Shown here piece after piece: positions 1 to 12,300 of a stretch of DNA of 64,000 bases. The number at the start of each line of letters is the position of its first letter. The first letter of the stretch is position 1. The stretch is from Stenopsyche tienmushanensis. Its lineage: Eukaryota; Arthropoda; Insecta; Trichoptera; Stenopsychidae. The notes beneath the pieces were generated by a model. It worked only from the letters and a program-made list of their open reading frames with translations, searched no databases and was not told the origin of the DNA. The stretch spans positions 62,001-126,000 of the forward strand of contig WACJ01000398.1 in NCBI GenBank assembly GCA_008973525.1, given 5' to 3'. A program made the position numbers and the translations under genes.

Positions 1-388
1 GAATTGTTTTTTGGATAGTCCCCTTAGCCCCTTCTAGTGTTGAGGAGACGTTTTGCGTCTCTCTCTTTCACTCTCTTCTTTGGTGGTCATTATTTCCTCT
101 ATAAATTCCTTCCAAAGGTCCCAGTTTTCTTTGCTCATCATTGTGTTGTTGATAATGTTCTCGTCTTTAATCTCAGTTTCTCCGAGTGCTTGTTTCAGAA
201 TGGAGTTTCCAAGCCTTGCGATCACATCGTCAATTTTCGCCTGGCAGTGGTGGCACGGTGTGGTTTCCTCTTTGCCTATCCATTTTAGATAGACTCCAAA
301 GTTTCCCATATCTGTTGCCAGTTTTTGGGATCTCCAAAATCCAAGGCCCTCTTCTTTGCCAGGATTGTGGAGATCCTAAGGGATTTTG
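1..388 (-). mobile_element. Non-LTR retrotransposon, degenerate 3' fragment
   Basis: On the minus strand this reads as the C-terminal end of a non-LTR reverse transcriptase polyprotein. It contains FGVYLKWIGKEE, a CHHC zinc-finger start followed by KIDD, and LKQALGETEIKDENIINN. The closest relative in the window is the plus-strand copy ending at 31813, which has FGVYLKRIGKE, CQHC and LKQALGVAELNIDN in the same order. Further upstream on the minus strand (about 385-312) a shifted frame reads RALDFGDPKNWQQ, matching RALDYEDPKNRNKH of that copy. Internal deletions and frame shifts show it is dead. It meets a mariner remnant near 388. The 3' end runs off the window, so the tail is not visible. 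Confidence 0.75.
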
Positions 389-867
389 ATGATTCTCTAA
401 TTTAAATTTTCTGAGCACCTGTCTCGCACACAGCTTCTTGTAACCAAGTTTTTCTGATACAATATCATCAAGGAAACTTCGCAAAATGCCAGGAAATTCT
501 TCATGAAGATCGTCAAGCTTCACGCGGCTATCATTTCGCATTTGTACTTAAATTTTTTGCACAATGTCGTTAGAAATCACTAATGGTCTCCCACTCCTTG
601 CCTCGTCTTATCAGTATGGTCTTCTCTGAACAACCTAACCCACTTCGTGACATGTTGTCGACTCATCACATCACTACCGAACGCACCACATCTTTTCATC
701 CGGAAAAAAAATACTGTGACTGAAAAAAATGGCCGACAAACACGCGGAACCAAACAAAGTGACCGTTATGTCTCTCCCTACATGCTAGGTGTGCCAACTT
801 TGAAATAAAAACAATCCTCCAACTTCAGAAGCTCTTGTAACCTTACTTTCTAGATGATCCTCATATT
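389..867 (-). mobile_element. Mariner-like element (family M1), 3'-truncated copy
   Basis: The minus strand encodes a transposase N-terminal fragment: LDDLHEEFPGI, then KLGYKKLCARQV, the typical pre-catalytic block of mariner/Tc1 transposases. The 5' terminal inverted repeat lies at the high-coordinate end (about 836-867) and reads, from the outside, like GAGGATCATCTAGAAAGTAA. The copy lacks its catalytic half because it is replaced by the non-LTR fragment at about 388. It begins only about 55 bp downstream of the stop codon of the host gene at 922, so that gene's 3' UTR may run into this remnant. Confidence 0.75.
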
Positions 868-921
868 ATTAATTATTTTAGGTGATGGGGATATTTTTAA
901 ATGCAAACCTATTGCTATGTA

Positions 922-3369
922 CTATAAGTTGTAACCATTACGTAATGATCTTGCATGATCATCATCAATTTTGTTATGATCTCCTTGGAATCCAGAATCA
1001 TCGACTTGATCCACGTCAATCATTCTGCCCTTGCCCATCAGGGACAATCTTCTGTAGCTCCCGAAGAACACTGAATTCGTTTCTATGCTCTCCCCACCCG
1101 ATTCACTATGAGCATCCCCTATGGAATCCAAATCATCCGTATCACTAATGGTGTCCTTTGCATCGCTCTTATCCCTGACCTGCAATATAAATTTGCCCTT
1201 CTGCCTCGATTCGTTTGAATCTGAACTCAAATATCCGGAATCTTCCGTCTTGATCGTCTTGTTGTGTTCGATCCTTCTAACTCTGGGTCTTCCAGATCGT
1301 CTTCCGGGCCGCTTGAGATTGATCATATCGAGCCTTCCCTTCGATCTATCGCACGTATCCTCTTTGTTCAACGATTTGCAATATTTGAAATCGATTTCGT
1401 CCGTGTTGCAATAGTTTTCATAATTGGGATCGAGCGAATTGTACGCCGATTTCTGACCATTGTATTCCGCATTCAAATTGCTGAATGTTGTAAACTTCCT
1501 CTTTTCGGAGACGATACACGTCGAGAAATGATTGTCAGAATTTTCTCTGGGCATAGAAGAATATGGCTCTGAACGCGTGGTTCTAAATTTGATCACGGCT
1601 CCAGTCGGCGTCAAAAATTCTGAAGAAGTGTCAGTAACTAAAGAAGACTCCTTGTAATCTTCATTTCTTCGGCCAATAACCTTTTTGGGTGGCAATGCAG
1701 GCTTATATTCATCAATTGGGCTGTGTGGCGACATGGAAACCGATGGTAATACGTCAGGCGTCATATTTAAATGACAAGGATCCACAAAACCATTTGAAGG
1801 ACTTCGATTTTGTCGAGTCTTCGCTTCAAATATCTCCAGCAAACTTCCAACCTTCAACTTGGGAGCTTCTTCAATTGGAGACGATCTATCGTAATTTTCT
1901 GACATCTTCATGAAAATTTTGTCAATGGTCTTATTTGGCGATATCGGGGGTGTCAGGCATATATCTTGATGCAGTTTGAGCTTTCCTGGTTTTCTATCCA
2001 GCGTATCCGGATCGAAATCTTCATAATCGGGTATTTTTCTTCTTTTTGGTGGGCCCTCAACTTCTATAACGAGCTGACCTGGCTTGGTCAATGGTTCTAC
2101 GTACTTGACTTTCAGCAATCTGCTCGACTGATCAGAACTTTTAGCGACGGTATTCTTATCGTTTATATACACTTCGCTCACTAAATTAGGTTGGACGGAA
2201 TAGTTCAATTGAGAAAATTTTTCAGCGTCTTGCAATCGATGAAGTTCGTCGTCCCATGCCAAACTTGCTACGCTCATCTCTTGGAAGCTTCTAGAAAGCC
2301 TGGAGTTCATCTCATATATTTTCTTCATCGGCTCCAATTCTTCCATGGCTATGATGGAAGATCTTCTCTTGTGGATTCGTTCGTTTTCAATAGCTTTCAT
2401 ACCGAGGTAATCGATGTTAGAAAGCGATGCTCTTCTCTTAACGGCGCTCCTTTCTAAGCTGTCCACTTCAAAATGAGGCAATTCGCCTTGCTTATTCAAA
2501 TGGTTTAATTCACTTTCAGACAACATCACTTTGGGTTTGTTGTGCTTTGCATATTTGGGCGGTGTTGGTATTACCAATTTGGGTGTAACTGCTATAACTG
2601 AGTTCGGAATAAATGGAGTCACCACTTCCGTTATAGGCGACGATGCTCTAGGCTGAATTGGTTCGATTTTTCTAAATTTGCTCAACTCGTTTATGACAGC
2701 ATTCATCTTCTCCTTTAATTCTTGTGGTATTATATAGTCTTCTTCCTCTTTTCGCTTCAGGCCATCTCCTTTCGTGATTTGTGGTGGTGGTGGCGGCGGT
2801 ATCGTCATTCTCCTGATTGAACCCTCGCTCGTTATATTTATAGAAACTTTGTCCTGGAACTTTGATATTTGTGAATTTGATTGACCCGTTTTTAATGAAC
2901 TTGGATTTATAGAATTTGGTGTTCCAGAAACTTTTGCGATCGATTTGCGATATTGCTTCAAGGTGTCGACTTTATTCGACGACTCTAAAGGAACTTCTTC
3001 CAGCCACTTTCTGACGATGTTTTGCTTGAATTCGTTAGAAACACAATCCTTGCAAAACTCCTTCTCTGACATGGTCTTCAAATAAGTCTTTTTGAATTTC
3101 ATATCGGTGCATCCAGGACAACCACTGCAGAAACTTTTACGTCGATTGTTCTCTCTTTTAAGACTAAATGCTGCATGATTTTTGCTGAGATTCTCATATG
3201 GGAACGGAAGCTCCTTGTCTTCTATAAAAATCTCAATCGGTCGCAAGAATTCTTCTTCTGGTATCGATGGAAGAACCGGTATAAATCTTTTTGATAGCAT
3301 TTTATCCTTGGCTATTGTGATTACTTCGCGTATTTTTAGCAAGAACTCAACAGCAGCTGGAGGTGGCAT
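922..3369 (-). CDS. sha: sha-like exon 9: long terminal exon
   Basis: An 815-codon exon starting at the acceptor TTTTAG|ATGCCACC, so its first in-frame codon happens to be ATG but is internal. It holds most of the cytoplasmic tail: CSGCPGC and CKDC near residues 541-569 (possible metal site), a run of prolines (TIPPPPPPQI), basic stretches (RRSGRPRVRR), DSGYLSSDSNES and an acidic C-terminus. It ends at TAG (924-922). No clear AATAAA was found before the mariner remnant at 867. Confidence 0.8.
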   Translation of the reverse strand: MPPPAAVEFLLKIREVITIAKDKMLSKRFIPVLPSIPEEEFLRPIEIFIEDKELPFPYENLSKNHAAFSLKRENNRRKSFCSGCPGCTDMKFKKTYLKTMSEKEFCKDCVSNEFKQNIVRKWLEEVPLESSNKVDTLKQYRKSIAKVSGTPNSINPSSLKTGQSNSQISKFQDKVSINITSEGSIRRMTIPPPPPPQITKGDGLKRKEEEDYIIPQELKEKMNAVINELSKFRKIEPIQPRASSPITEVVTPFIPNSVIAVTPKLVIPTPPKYAKHNKPKVMLSESELNHLNKQGELPHFEVDSLERSAVKRRASLSNIDYLGMKAIENERIHKRRSSIIAMEELEPMKKIYEMNSRLSRSFQEMSVASLAWDDELHRLQDAEKFSQLNYSVQPNLVSEVYINDKNTVAKSSDQSSRLLKVKYVEPLTKPGQLVIEVEGPPKRRKIPDYEDFDPDTLDRKPGKLKLHQDICLTPPISPNKTIDKIFMKMSENYDRSSPIEEAPKLKVGSLLEIFEAKTRQNRSPSNGFVDPCHLNMTPDVLPSVSMSPHSPIDEYKPALPPKKVIGRRNEDYKESSLVTDTSSEFLTPTGAVIKFRTTRSEPYSSMPRENSDNHFSTCIVSEKRKFTTFSNLNAEYNGQKSAYNSLDPNYENYCNTDEIDFKYCKSLNKEDTCDRSKGRLDMINLKRPGRRSGRPRVRRIEHNKTIKTEDSGYLSSDSNESRQKGKFILQVRDKSDAKDTISDTDDLDSIGDAHSESGGESIETNSVFFGSYRRLSLMGKGRMIDVDQVDDSGFQGDHNKIDDDHARSLRNGYNL

Positions 3370-6300
3370 CTAAAATTAAAAAGATAAATGAGACCCAATT
3401 TTCTTGTTGCCATTTTAGCATGACAACCGAATCTTACCTTCAGATGTTGAATTTCAAAAAAAGCCGGATTGAAATAGAGTTTCTTCCTTTGAGGACCAAC
3501 AGGCAATGTGCTATCCTCATCATTTATATCATCATTTTCAGTGGATTGATTTTCGACGGAACCTGGCGTTTCTACAATGGATATATGAAGTTCTGGGATT
3601 CTTTCTACGCTATTGCCGATCTGAGAACAAACACTTCGTTCATCGCGCTGAACCGTCTTCTTCTTCTGGTGATGAACAGTCACGTTGGTAACTATTGAAC
3701 AATCCTAAAAATAAATTCAATTATAAGCCTGGAAATTAATAAATTTAATTCATTAAATAAAAAAATACGCTTACATCATGTGCTTGCGATTGTATATCAT
3801 CATTTTCCTTATTTTCTAAGGAGTGTTCAGAAGATTTGTCCGAATGTTTCGATGAAGTACTGATGGTATCAGTTCTAGTTGCTAGGCCGTCGAAAGAAGA
3901 GCCTTGAGTTTCTTTGAAAAATGTTTCAATCGAAAGAAGTGGATTCGTTTTTGTGTTAGGCTACAAAATATTTACATATTAAATATTAAAAGACAGTCCA
4001 AATAATTTAAGAAAATATACTTTTATGTTAAAACATTGACATTATAAATTTAAATAAGACAACTCAAGGATATATTAAGTAGTTTCACATGAAGAATCGG
4101 ATTTTCAATCATCAAAGATCGACCGTGTTTGAGAAATTTTCTGTGCAATATTTTATAAGTTCAAAATTCAATCACAAATGTGATTGAATTCATTATGTTT
4201 TGTAAAAGTTAATGCGTTTTAATTCTCGACTACGTATTCCGAACGTTCATGTGGTACGCTCAAAACATAAAATACTTTTTTCTATTATATATAATAAGTA
4301 CCAATGTATCGTCCTTAAATGATGGGCTTTCTGAATCGATCAAAGGTGGTCGTTTTGCCTTATTACGCAAATGAATAAGAAGCAAAGCTCCATATAGTAT
4401 CATGGCAAGAAGAGCACAGAGTATGATCGTAACCCCAGCTGCTCCTCCCATACTACTGGTCTCCACTGGAGTCTCAGAATCTTCGCTTCGAGATGAAAGC
4501 TCTCCATGTGAAAACCAAACTTCAGTCATATCTATGAATAAAAAGGGAAAATTAAATTTATATACGCCTTTTTTGAATGGTAATACAGTAAGAGCTTCAT
4601 TTGAATACCATGTGATAATTCTGCAGGAGATCCAGGAACTCTGAACGCAGCACAGGGAATGAAGACTCGGGGTCCAGAACGACAAGTAAGTCTTGTAAGG
4701 ACGACACGACCTGTGACTCGAGCACGGGTACTTTCAGTTCCTCGCCACTGAAAATAAATGTTTATAAAGCTCACGTTTTAATGATCCATAACCAGTGCTT
4801 GAAATGGTATGTACGCGAATTATCCAGAAAATAAGGTTGCAACATTTATGTAAGATCAACCCACATCTCTTCCCCCGTCATGATAGAGTCCAGAAAAGCT
4901 TCTTCCTCCTATGCAAAACGATCCAAAAATTCATGTGCGTTAGTCACGCGATTTTGACGGTGCTCCGGTGTTAGCATTCTGGGAACCCATGGAGCACAAA
5001 GTTTCTTGTAATCAAGTTTTTCCGACACAAAACCACCAAGGAGACTTCCAGAAATATCGGGAAGTTCTTCTTAAAGGACGTCAAGCGTCACACGGTGGTT
5101 ATTTCGCACTTATTCTTCAATATTTTTGCACAAGTTCGTCATAAATCCCAGATACTATTCTCGTAATCACTGCTACAGCCTTCTCTGCACAACCTAACCA
5201 ACTTCATGACATGCTATCGACTCATCACATTACTACTGAGCGCGTAACGACCACTCCATCGGAAAAAAATACTGTGACTGAACAAAATGGCCGACAAACA
5301 CGTGGAACCAAATAAGTTGATTTTTAGGATTCACCCTATACGCCAGATACAGAAACTTCGAAAGAAAGCCAAATCCCCATGCCTCAGGAGTTCTTTTCAT
5401 TTTACTTTCTAGATGACCCCTGTAATTCAAAAATATGCTATTTTTTAAGTTGCGAATTAACATTTTGGAAAAATGGGCTACTTTTTGTAATGGTTTTGAG
5501 ATTCTAATACAAAACTTCTGTCCCTGAAAAAACTTCTTGTAAGGATTGGTCTTGGTAATGACAATTAGACATACGTGCGGCAGGGAAACTACATTATTTT
5601 AAAAATGAATAACACAAACCGTAGAAGAGATATCAGTTTAATTTTTTTTTTTTTGTCATAGAGAAACATTTAAAGTTTTTTTTATTATGCTTTATAATTA
5701 TGGTGGCATCAGTTCTGGTCAATATTGTTCGGGTTGTTCATTTTTAAAATAAGGTAATTTCCCTGCCGCATTCCGTGTTTACCAATATTAACTAATATTT
5801 TTTAATTTCATTTGAGTATCTTTTGCTACACTTTGCTTATATAGCTTGCAACATTTTCTGTAAATATTAGCAGATATTTAAATCCAACCGATAAATGAAC
5901 TACGTACAGGTATCCAGTGTAATATCACTTAACCTAACTTATTTTATTGCTTATAGTGTTGTAGATCTTCCGGGATTTATATTTAAATTGAAGCTAGATT
6001 TACAGAGCTGTAACGGAATTAGCCCCCAATAAATAAAGACAACAATATTTTCGACCGATTGTAAAATTTAAGCAACCCATCTGATCTGTCTTCTTCGGAC
6101 AACTTCGTTTTATTATGAGGGTTTGTAGACATGTTTGAGTATGGCGTCCAATCGTGAGGCGCTCATTTGTAATGTCAGCGGTCCGAAAAGCAGACCAAAT
6201 AGACACACAGACCTTGTGACCACTCCGTCCTTTTTTAAGAATTTTTAGGATAAATGCGTAACCGGGACCTTCTTTAATCTATACGATCACATAGTCTTCC

Positions 6301-9300
6301 TCAGAGGCTGCCTTATAGGTTGCTCGCGCGCAATCTTACTAATTTATGCTGCTATCGTTTTTTTTAGTTTTAAGTTACAAAATCTAGCTATTCGTATTCT
6401 TTAGAAGTTAGTATCGTGTAGTATATCATAGTATCAGGGGGGGGGGGCTATATTTGCGAGTTATTTGCCACAGGCGCTTCATATTCCCGTTACGGTTCTG
6501 TAGATTTATATAAATACAAAAACTATCTCAAAAAACAAAATCACTCTCAAGTTCTGATTCGAAAAATGTTCTCAACGTCGATTTGTAATACGGTCAAAAT
6601 GTTGTTTTTATTGTTGTTAATAAATAATATTTACGAAACTTAATTTAAAAAATGAACCGGCTCGCTGCGACGGGCTCAGTCGAACCGGCTCGTCATTCTT
6701 CAGTCCATTTCAAGCCCTGTATCTATTATACAGGATGTTTGGCACATGGACCGACAATTTTTTTTGAGGGTTAGGAAGGTCTTTTGCAGCGTTTCACATA
6801 TAGTCCCTATATCCTAAGTGTTAGGGTTGTCGAAATAGAATTTTTTTAAAACATTTTCACCCAAAACTTTTTCACCTTTTTTGTCGATCCATGTGCCAAA
6901 CACCTGAATATATGTAAAAGATATATATTATATTGGCATCGATAGTTTTTTTAAATATATAAATACCTGCAAGAAGGTTTTGCCTTCGTCCCTGTAAAGA
7001 CTGAATGGGACATCACCATCCAAATCGTTCCTGAGATTGCTCCATCCTGTCTTCGTAAGATATTGCGCCCCTGACACTGCACATATGGCATTTTTAGCAT
7101 CTGAAATTAACAAATTTGGCTACATTCAACCCTCTTATAGAGTTCACTTCGTTTGCAGCATATTTTATATGAGCAAAGGGTAAAATAGTTCCTTGCACGT
7201 AAAAATTTGTATGGGTGCCTAACTTTCTATAAATTTCTAGGACCCTATCTCGACGTTATAGAAGGATTGGCTGTATATTGCTAAATATAATGATTAAAAA
7301 TATGCTTCTTCTAAAGGTGCTATATCCTACTTTACCAACACTTGGTTTTTGAATATATCACATGTTTTTAAATATTAATTGATTTCAGAGCACACCGTAT
7401 GTGAAAATTTCGCAAAATCCATAATATAAATTCATTTTCATGATTGATTTTATCCATCGATTGATTCAATTTAATTTAATTGAAGTCCTGGAGGAATTTA
7501 TTGACAACGGATGACATAAAAATTGCAACAGAGTTTATTTTATCCGACACTTTTCATCGCATCGTATAATTATTCACTTTTGCTGTGCGGCATTATTTAA
7601 CACTCAACCCGTTAAACAAGGCGATGAATCTGATTTCATCGGCCATAATTTCATTAAATTTTTTTTCAAAAGCCAATCCCATATTTCGCAGTATATTTTA
7701 AACAATTCCAGATCAACGGGTCCATTATGCTGTTTAATTATTGGCGTTAAATGCGCGCATCAAAAGACGGTTTCGTTTAATTTTTTCCTCCCCCAAAAAA
7801 ATGATCCAAATCAATTCACATGTCGATATGAAACAGCATCGATGAAAGTTCAGAATTTATTCCTAGAGATTTGATTAGTCGATCGCCGTCTTTCATACAG
7901 GTTTATGAAAGCAAATTCGACCCAAAAAAAAATGATAAAGTTGAATCTCGCACGACCAGATTTTTTTGGGAGTCACCAATTTGACGATTTTTTTAGATTG
8001 ATTTTAATCACGTCAGTAAAAAGTATGATTATAATTCGCATCGTGCATACCTGGAAATATGATGTCCTTTGAGGGATGCACAATTTGACCGCTGAGTGGT
8101 ATAAAAACGAACGGGACTTTGCTCGCCGATTCGCCGCTTCCAAAATCAGCCAAAGGACATTCTGAAAAATAAATTTAAAAATCAAAAGACATATCAAAGT
8201 ATTGGCTTTAAATCGCACTCTTTTTCGAAAATCAATATTTTATGCCTTATTTATTTATCAATATGTGTTATTTATATGTACTTTTCAAGAGAGAGCACAA
8301 CCAGCTGCGAGACTCCAATGACGAACCTCTTCCTCAAACATAGCTAAGGAGAAGACTATCATTATATCGCTATTATAAATAAGAGACCACTTAATTGCGT
8401 AATATATCAAAATCAATAAGCATAAAATAGTGGCTAAATCATCAACTACAAAAAATCATAATTTACAGGTATTTCAATTATTAAAGCAATATTTGCTAAA
8501 TTTACTGTGGATATTTTCGGGCATGGCGTCCGATCGCAAAGCGTTTCTTCGTTGTATCAGTGATCCGAAATTCGGTCCGATTGGACACGGCAACCTTGTG
8601 GCCACTCCCTCTAATTTTAAAACATTTAGAGTTTTTAGCAAAATTTTTGGGAGGAAATGCATCCCCGTGGCTTTCTACGATCTCCATTGGGTCCTAAAGG
8701 CCCTTCCTTGCGACCAGTAGTGATTAGTGGGTTCGCATCCTTTTTTTTCGGGGCCATAACTGAGACTCAAAACTCTTCCCTACTCTATACAACAAATATT
8801 TATATCATTATTTTCATCTATTTAATTTCACGGTATTCCACCATGCTGTGCACTTTGTTCTCCATGTTGTTGTTATATTCATCCCAAACATTATGCTTAT
8901 GCCGTGCTAATGAAGGGCTTTTATATTCACAATACTTTTCCATATGATGCGTACCGTCTGGTAATAAATTATTTGGGCGTGAGCAGCCCACATACAGCTA
9001 TCCACGTGAGAAGCATGCACGCATACCCTGTGTGTTTCTATTCTTTGTCAATGCTCACACCTTAAACTGCACACGTTTCAATTCGAATAGCATATCAGTC
9101 GGAATTATTGGGACACAGCCTCTTTTTCTTGATTTTTTTTAGTTCAAACTGTAGCTCCGATGATATTACTCATGAATTTTTTTCAGTAAAAACTTGGTAC
9201 CGTTGCTACATGTCGTGGTGGATTTATGTTTCGGAGAAGAATTATAGACACGCCAATTTTAAATTTTAAAATACCCTATTTAAATATATTTTTATATAGA

Positions 9301-12300
9301 ATGATGAACTAACTGTGCGAGTGTCATTTAATTAATGCCATTACATACAATTCATATCAAAAAGTAGCTTTTTGAATTTTATCACACTGATACACGTACC
9401 ACATATTAGAAACCACTATTTTGTTTAAATATATCGATGCAGTAAGCTCTTTTATAGGCACCACTAAAATTTCGTTTCAATCTATTAGCTGGCTTAAGAA
9501 TTATATCAATTTTACGAAAGAAATAGAGTTTCATGAATTTCTTACGAAATCTCCCGTACTTTAGGCGAAGCTTAGCGCGAAATACCCGAACTGTAAATTG
9601 TTAATGTTTTTTTTTTAATTTTGATGTTCATTATACATTAAGCAAGATAGTATTAATGAGTGAGTAGTAAAATTATATTTTTTTATTAAATAATATATTA
9701 ACCATTTTAATGCTAAACAGCTATGTATCATCAATGAAAACTCCTGCGGAAAATGTCAACGACGATATATCGTTCATAGTTTCCGTTGTTTTTATACTTT
9801 TTTCCTACGATCTGGATTTGAACCTGAACCTTTATAACAAGGGTTCATATCATAAAGACATAATGATAACGCCCTATAGATTTAAGCCCATGTTTTCGAT
9901 TTGTATGAATGCATCTGATGTATTTTTTCCAGCATGAAGATCATCTGCCACCTCAATCAAAGTCCGGTAGTCTGTCCGAGGGTCAATTATTGATGATGAT
10001 GGTCGAAAAAAAAATGTAAATTAATTTGGGATATGCCTAATATATAATAATGCTTATTTATCATGCTTGTAGTATGTCGGCTGTCGTTCGTATCATTAAT
10101 CACGAATACATCGTGATATAATAAAAACGGTCCAATAAGTCTACCGAGCACAAAAAAACCATCGTCCATATTGAAATGGGCACCAACCGAACTCCAAGAA
10201 GACTTTACCTTTTTTGTCCGACCAATTTAAACATAACGATCTCCAGAAGGAGCTCTTAATATTCAACACGTGTCATTAACGTGAGCCGATTCTTCGTCGT
10301 AATGAACGAGGGTTTGTTCGGCAATTTTGAATCGTCGGTAAATCCGCTCAAAATTCTGTCCAGTAACGCTTTGAAGCACGCATGACCCAATATTACAGTG
10401 ATATTTTTTCGAATATACGCGGTATTTACTTCGCTCTTAATTATGGACCTGGAAGAAAACGAAATCAATGGATATAACGAGCACGAATCGATCATTTCTT
10501 GAGCATTTATCACACCGCAAGTGGAATGATGTTGATGATCCTCCATGGTTGAGTTGATGCTCCAAAAAATTTACAACATAAAGTGAAAGCAAATCGTATG
10601 ACTTTTTGCAGATGTGCGATTTGACACACATGTAAAGCTATTGAGCAGTGATATATTAAGGATAATCAATTAATAATGATCTATAAATGAGGCCCGATTG
10701 TTGTGTTAATATTCATTAAAAACACTTAATAAAAATAAAAGAGATATGTCGTATATTAGGTTATCCCGAAAGAAATCCATTATTTTCACAGCCTTTCTTC
10801 TCGGTATGCGACGAAATCCTACAGGATTTTTTAAAAAATTAAACACGAGCTTTGATCATGCTTAACCTTTTGAGGAGTCGTCGATGCCATAATCGCTTTA
10901 CACTGATTACTTTCTGTCAGCTCCTATCAACGTAAGACAATCTTCAATTTTGAGTCAATTGTAAATAAGCACTGTTGATAGCATACAAGACCACGTCATT
11001 TCTTTACATAAACAATACACAAAAATTGATGTATTTGCTCCTGCTTTGGAAGGAAAAGATAATTGCACAAATACTCATTCAACAAGAAGCGACGAACAAA
11101 TAAACACTGTCGATAGTACAAAATACTCAGTATTTTTTGCGTAAATAAATAACACACTTGAAATCTAAATCCATTATTAGTCGATAAATTTGGGTTAACG
11201 ATTTATACAATCGTGCGATGTATGCGGGGAAGCTCTCCGTCTCTGTCTCTCGAACTACGCTATGTACTCTCTCTGTTTCTGTCTGTCTTCGAGCTCAATG
11301 TACAAGAGTGCTCTTTCGAATAAGTGGAAGGGGGATCCCAGACCCTGGGATAGTACTCCTTTTGAGGTTAAGGAAAAAAGTTATTGAAGTGATCGCTTCT
11401 GTGTCTTAGGCTGACTTCGTGACATATTGTCGACTCGTTACTTCACTACCATAAACTTCTACGAGCTTCCGATGGATATTCGTGGCGGTATTGTTTTTGC
11501 AAAAACAACAGATGTCAACAGATGTCAGAGTCAAAATAACCGACAAATATGCGAGATCCAAACAAACTGACAATTAGGACCTTTCTCTACACATCAGGCA
11601 TTCCAACTTCAAAACAAACAAAAAATCCCCCGGCTTCGGGAGCCCTTTTAACCGTACTTTCTAAATGACCCTCGGATATAGCCTTTATCTGGTTAACGTC
11701 AAAATTTCATCATATCTCCTCTGATCGCTATGAAAACCACATAGGACATATTGATCAATGAATTAATCAGTTCTGTAATTAAGTTCTGACCAATTTTATC
11801 CTATTTAATACATATGGATCCTAATAGGTGGATATGAAAAAAATAATGTTTGTTTCTCCGTATTTAATGCGCTGCCATACCGTTTATCCGATTGCGATAA
11901 AACTTTCTCAACTTATTGTTTACACTTGTGGAAATAATATAGGCATAATAAAAATATTGCATGGATGCACCATGTGGGCGCATATTGATCTGGTGAAATG
12001 AAGTTTGGACTACGGGGACGGGGAGAGAAAAGATAAGACGAGACGAGAGCGAGTGTGTATACAGTAAAATAGACTTGCTACTGGTATACTGGTTGCTTTA
12101 TACACATAAATGGTATATAATAAATGCGACAGAGAGTAGATCTCTTTTTATGACAGACTACCCATTGGAGTTCCACTTTTTGTGACGTTCAAGCCAATTT
12201 TCCCTTCTGCGTCTATATAAGTTTCACTTCAAAAATCATTTGGAATAAAATATCTTTTGAGAGAAATTATAAGTTGATATATTGTGCAATAATTAATATT

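Noticed and set aside
3363..3698. Plus-strand 111-codon frame over sha-like exon 8
   Set aside because: Antisense to well-supported exon 8 and intron; no independent support.
10256..10546. Nested gene on the minus strand in the sha-like intron
   Set aside because: 96 open codons, but no family resemblance, no linked splice sites, and such lengths arise by chance in this amount of sequence.
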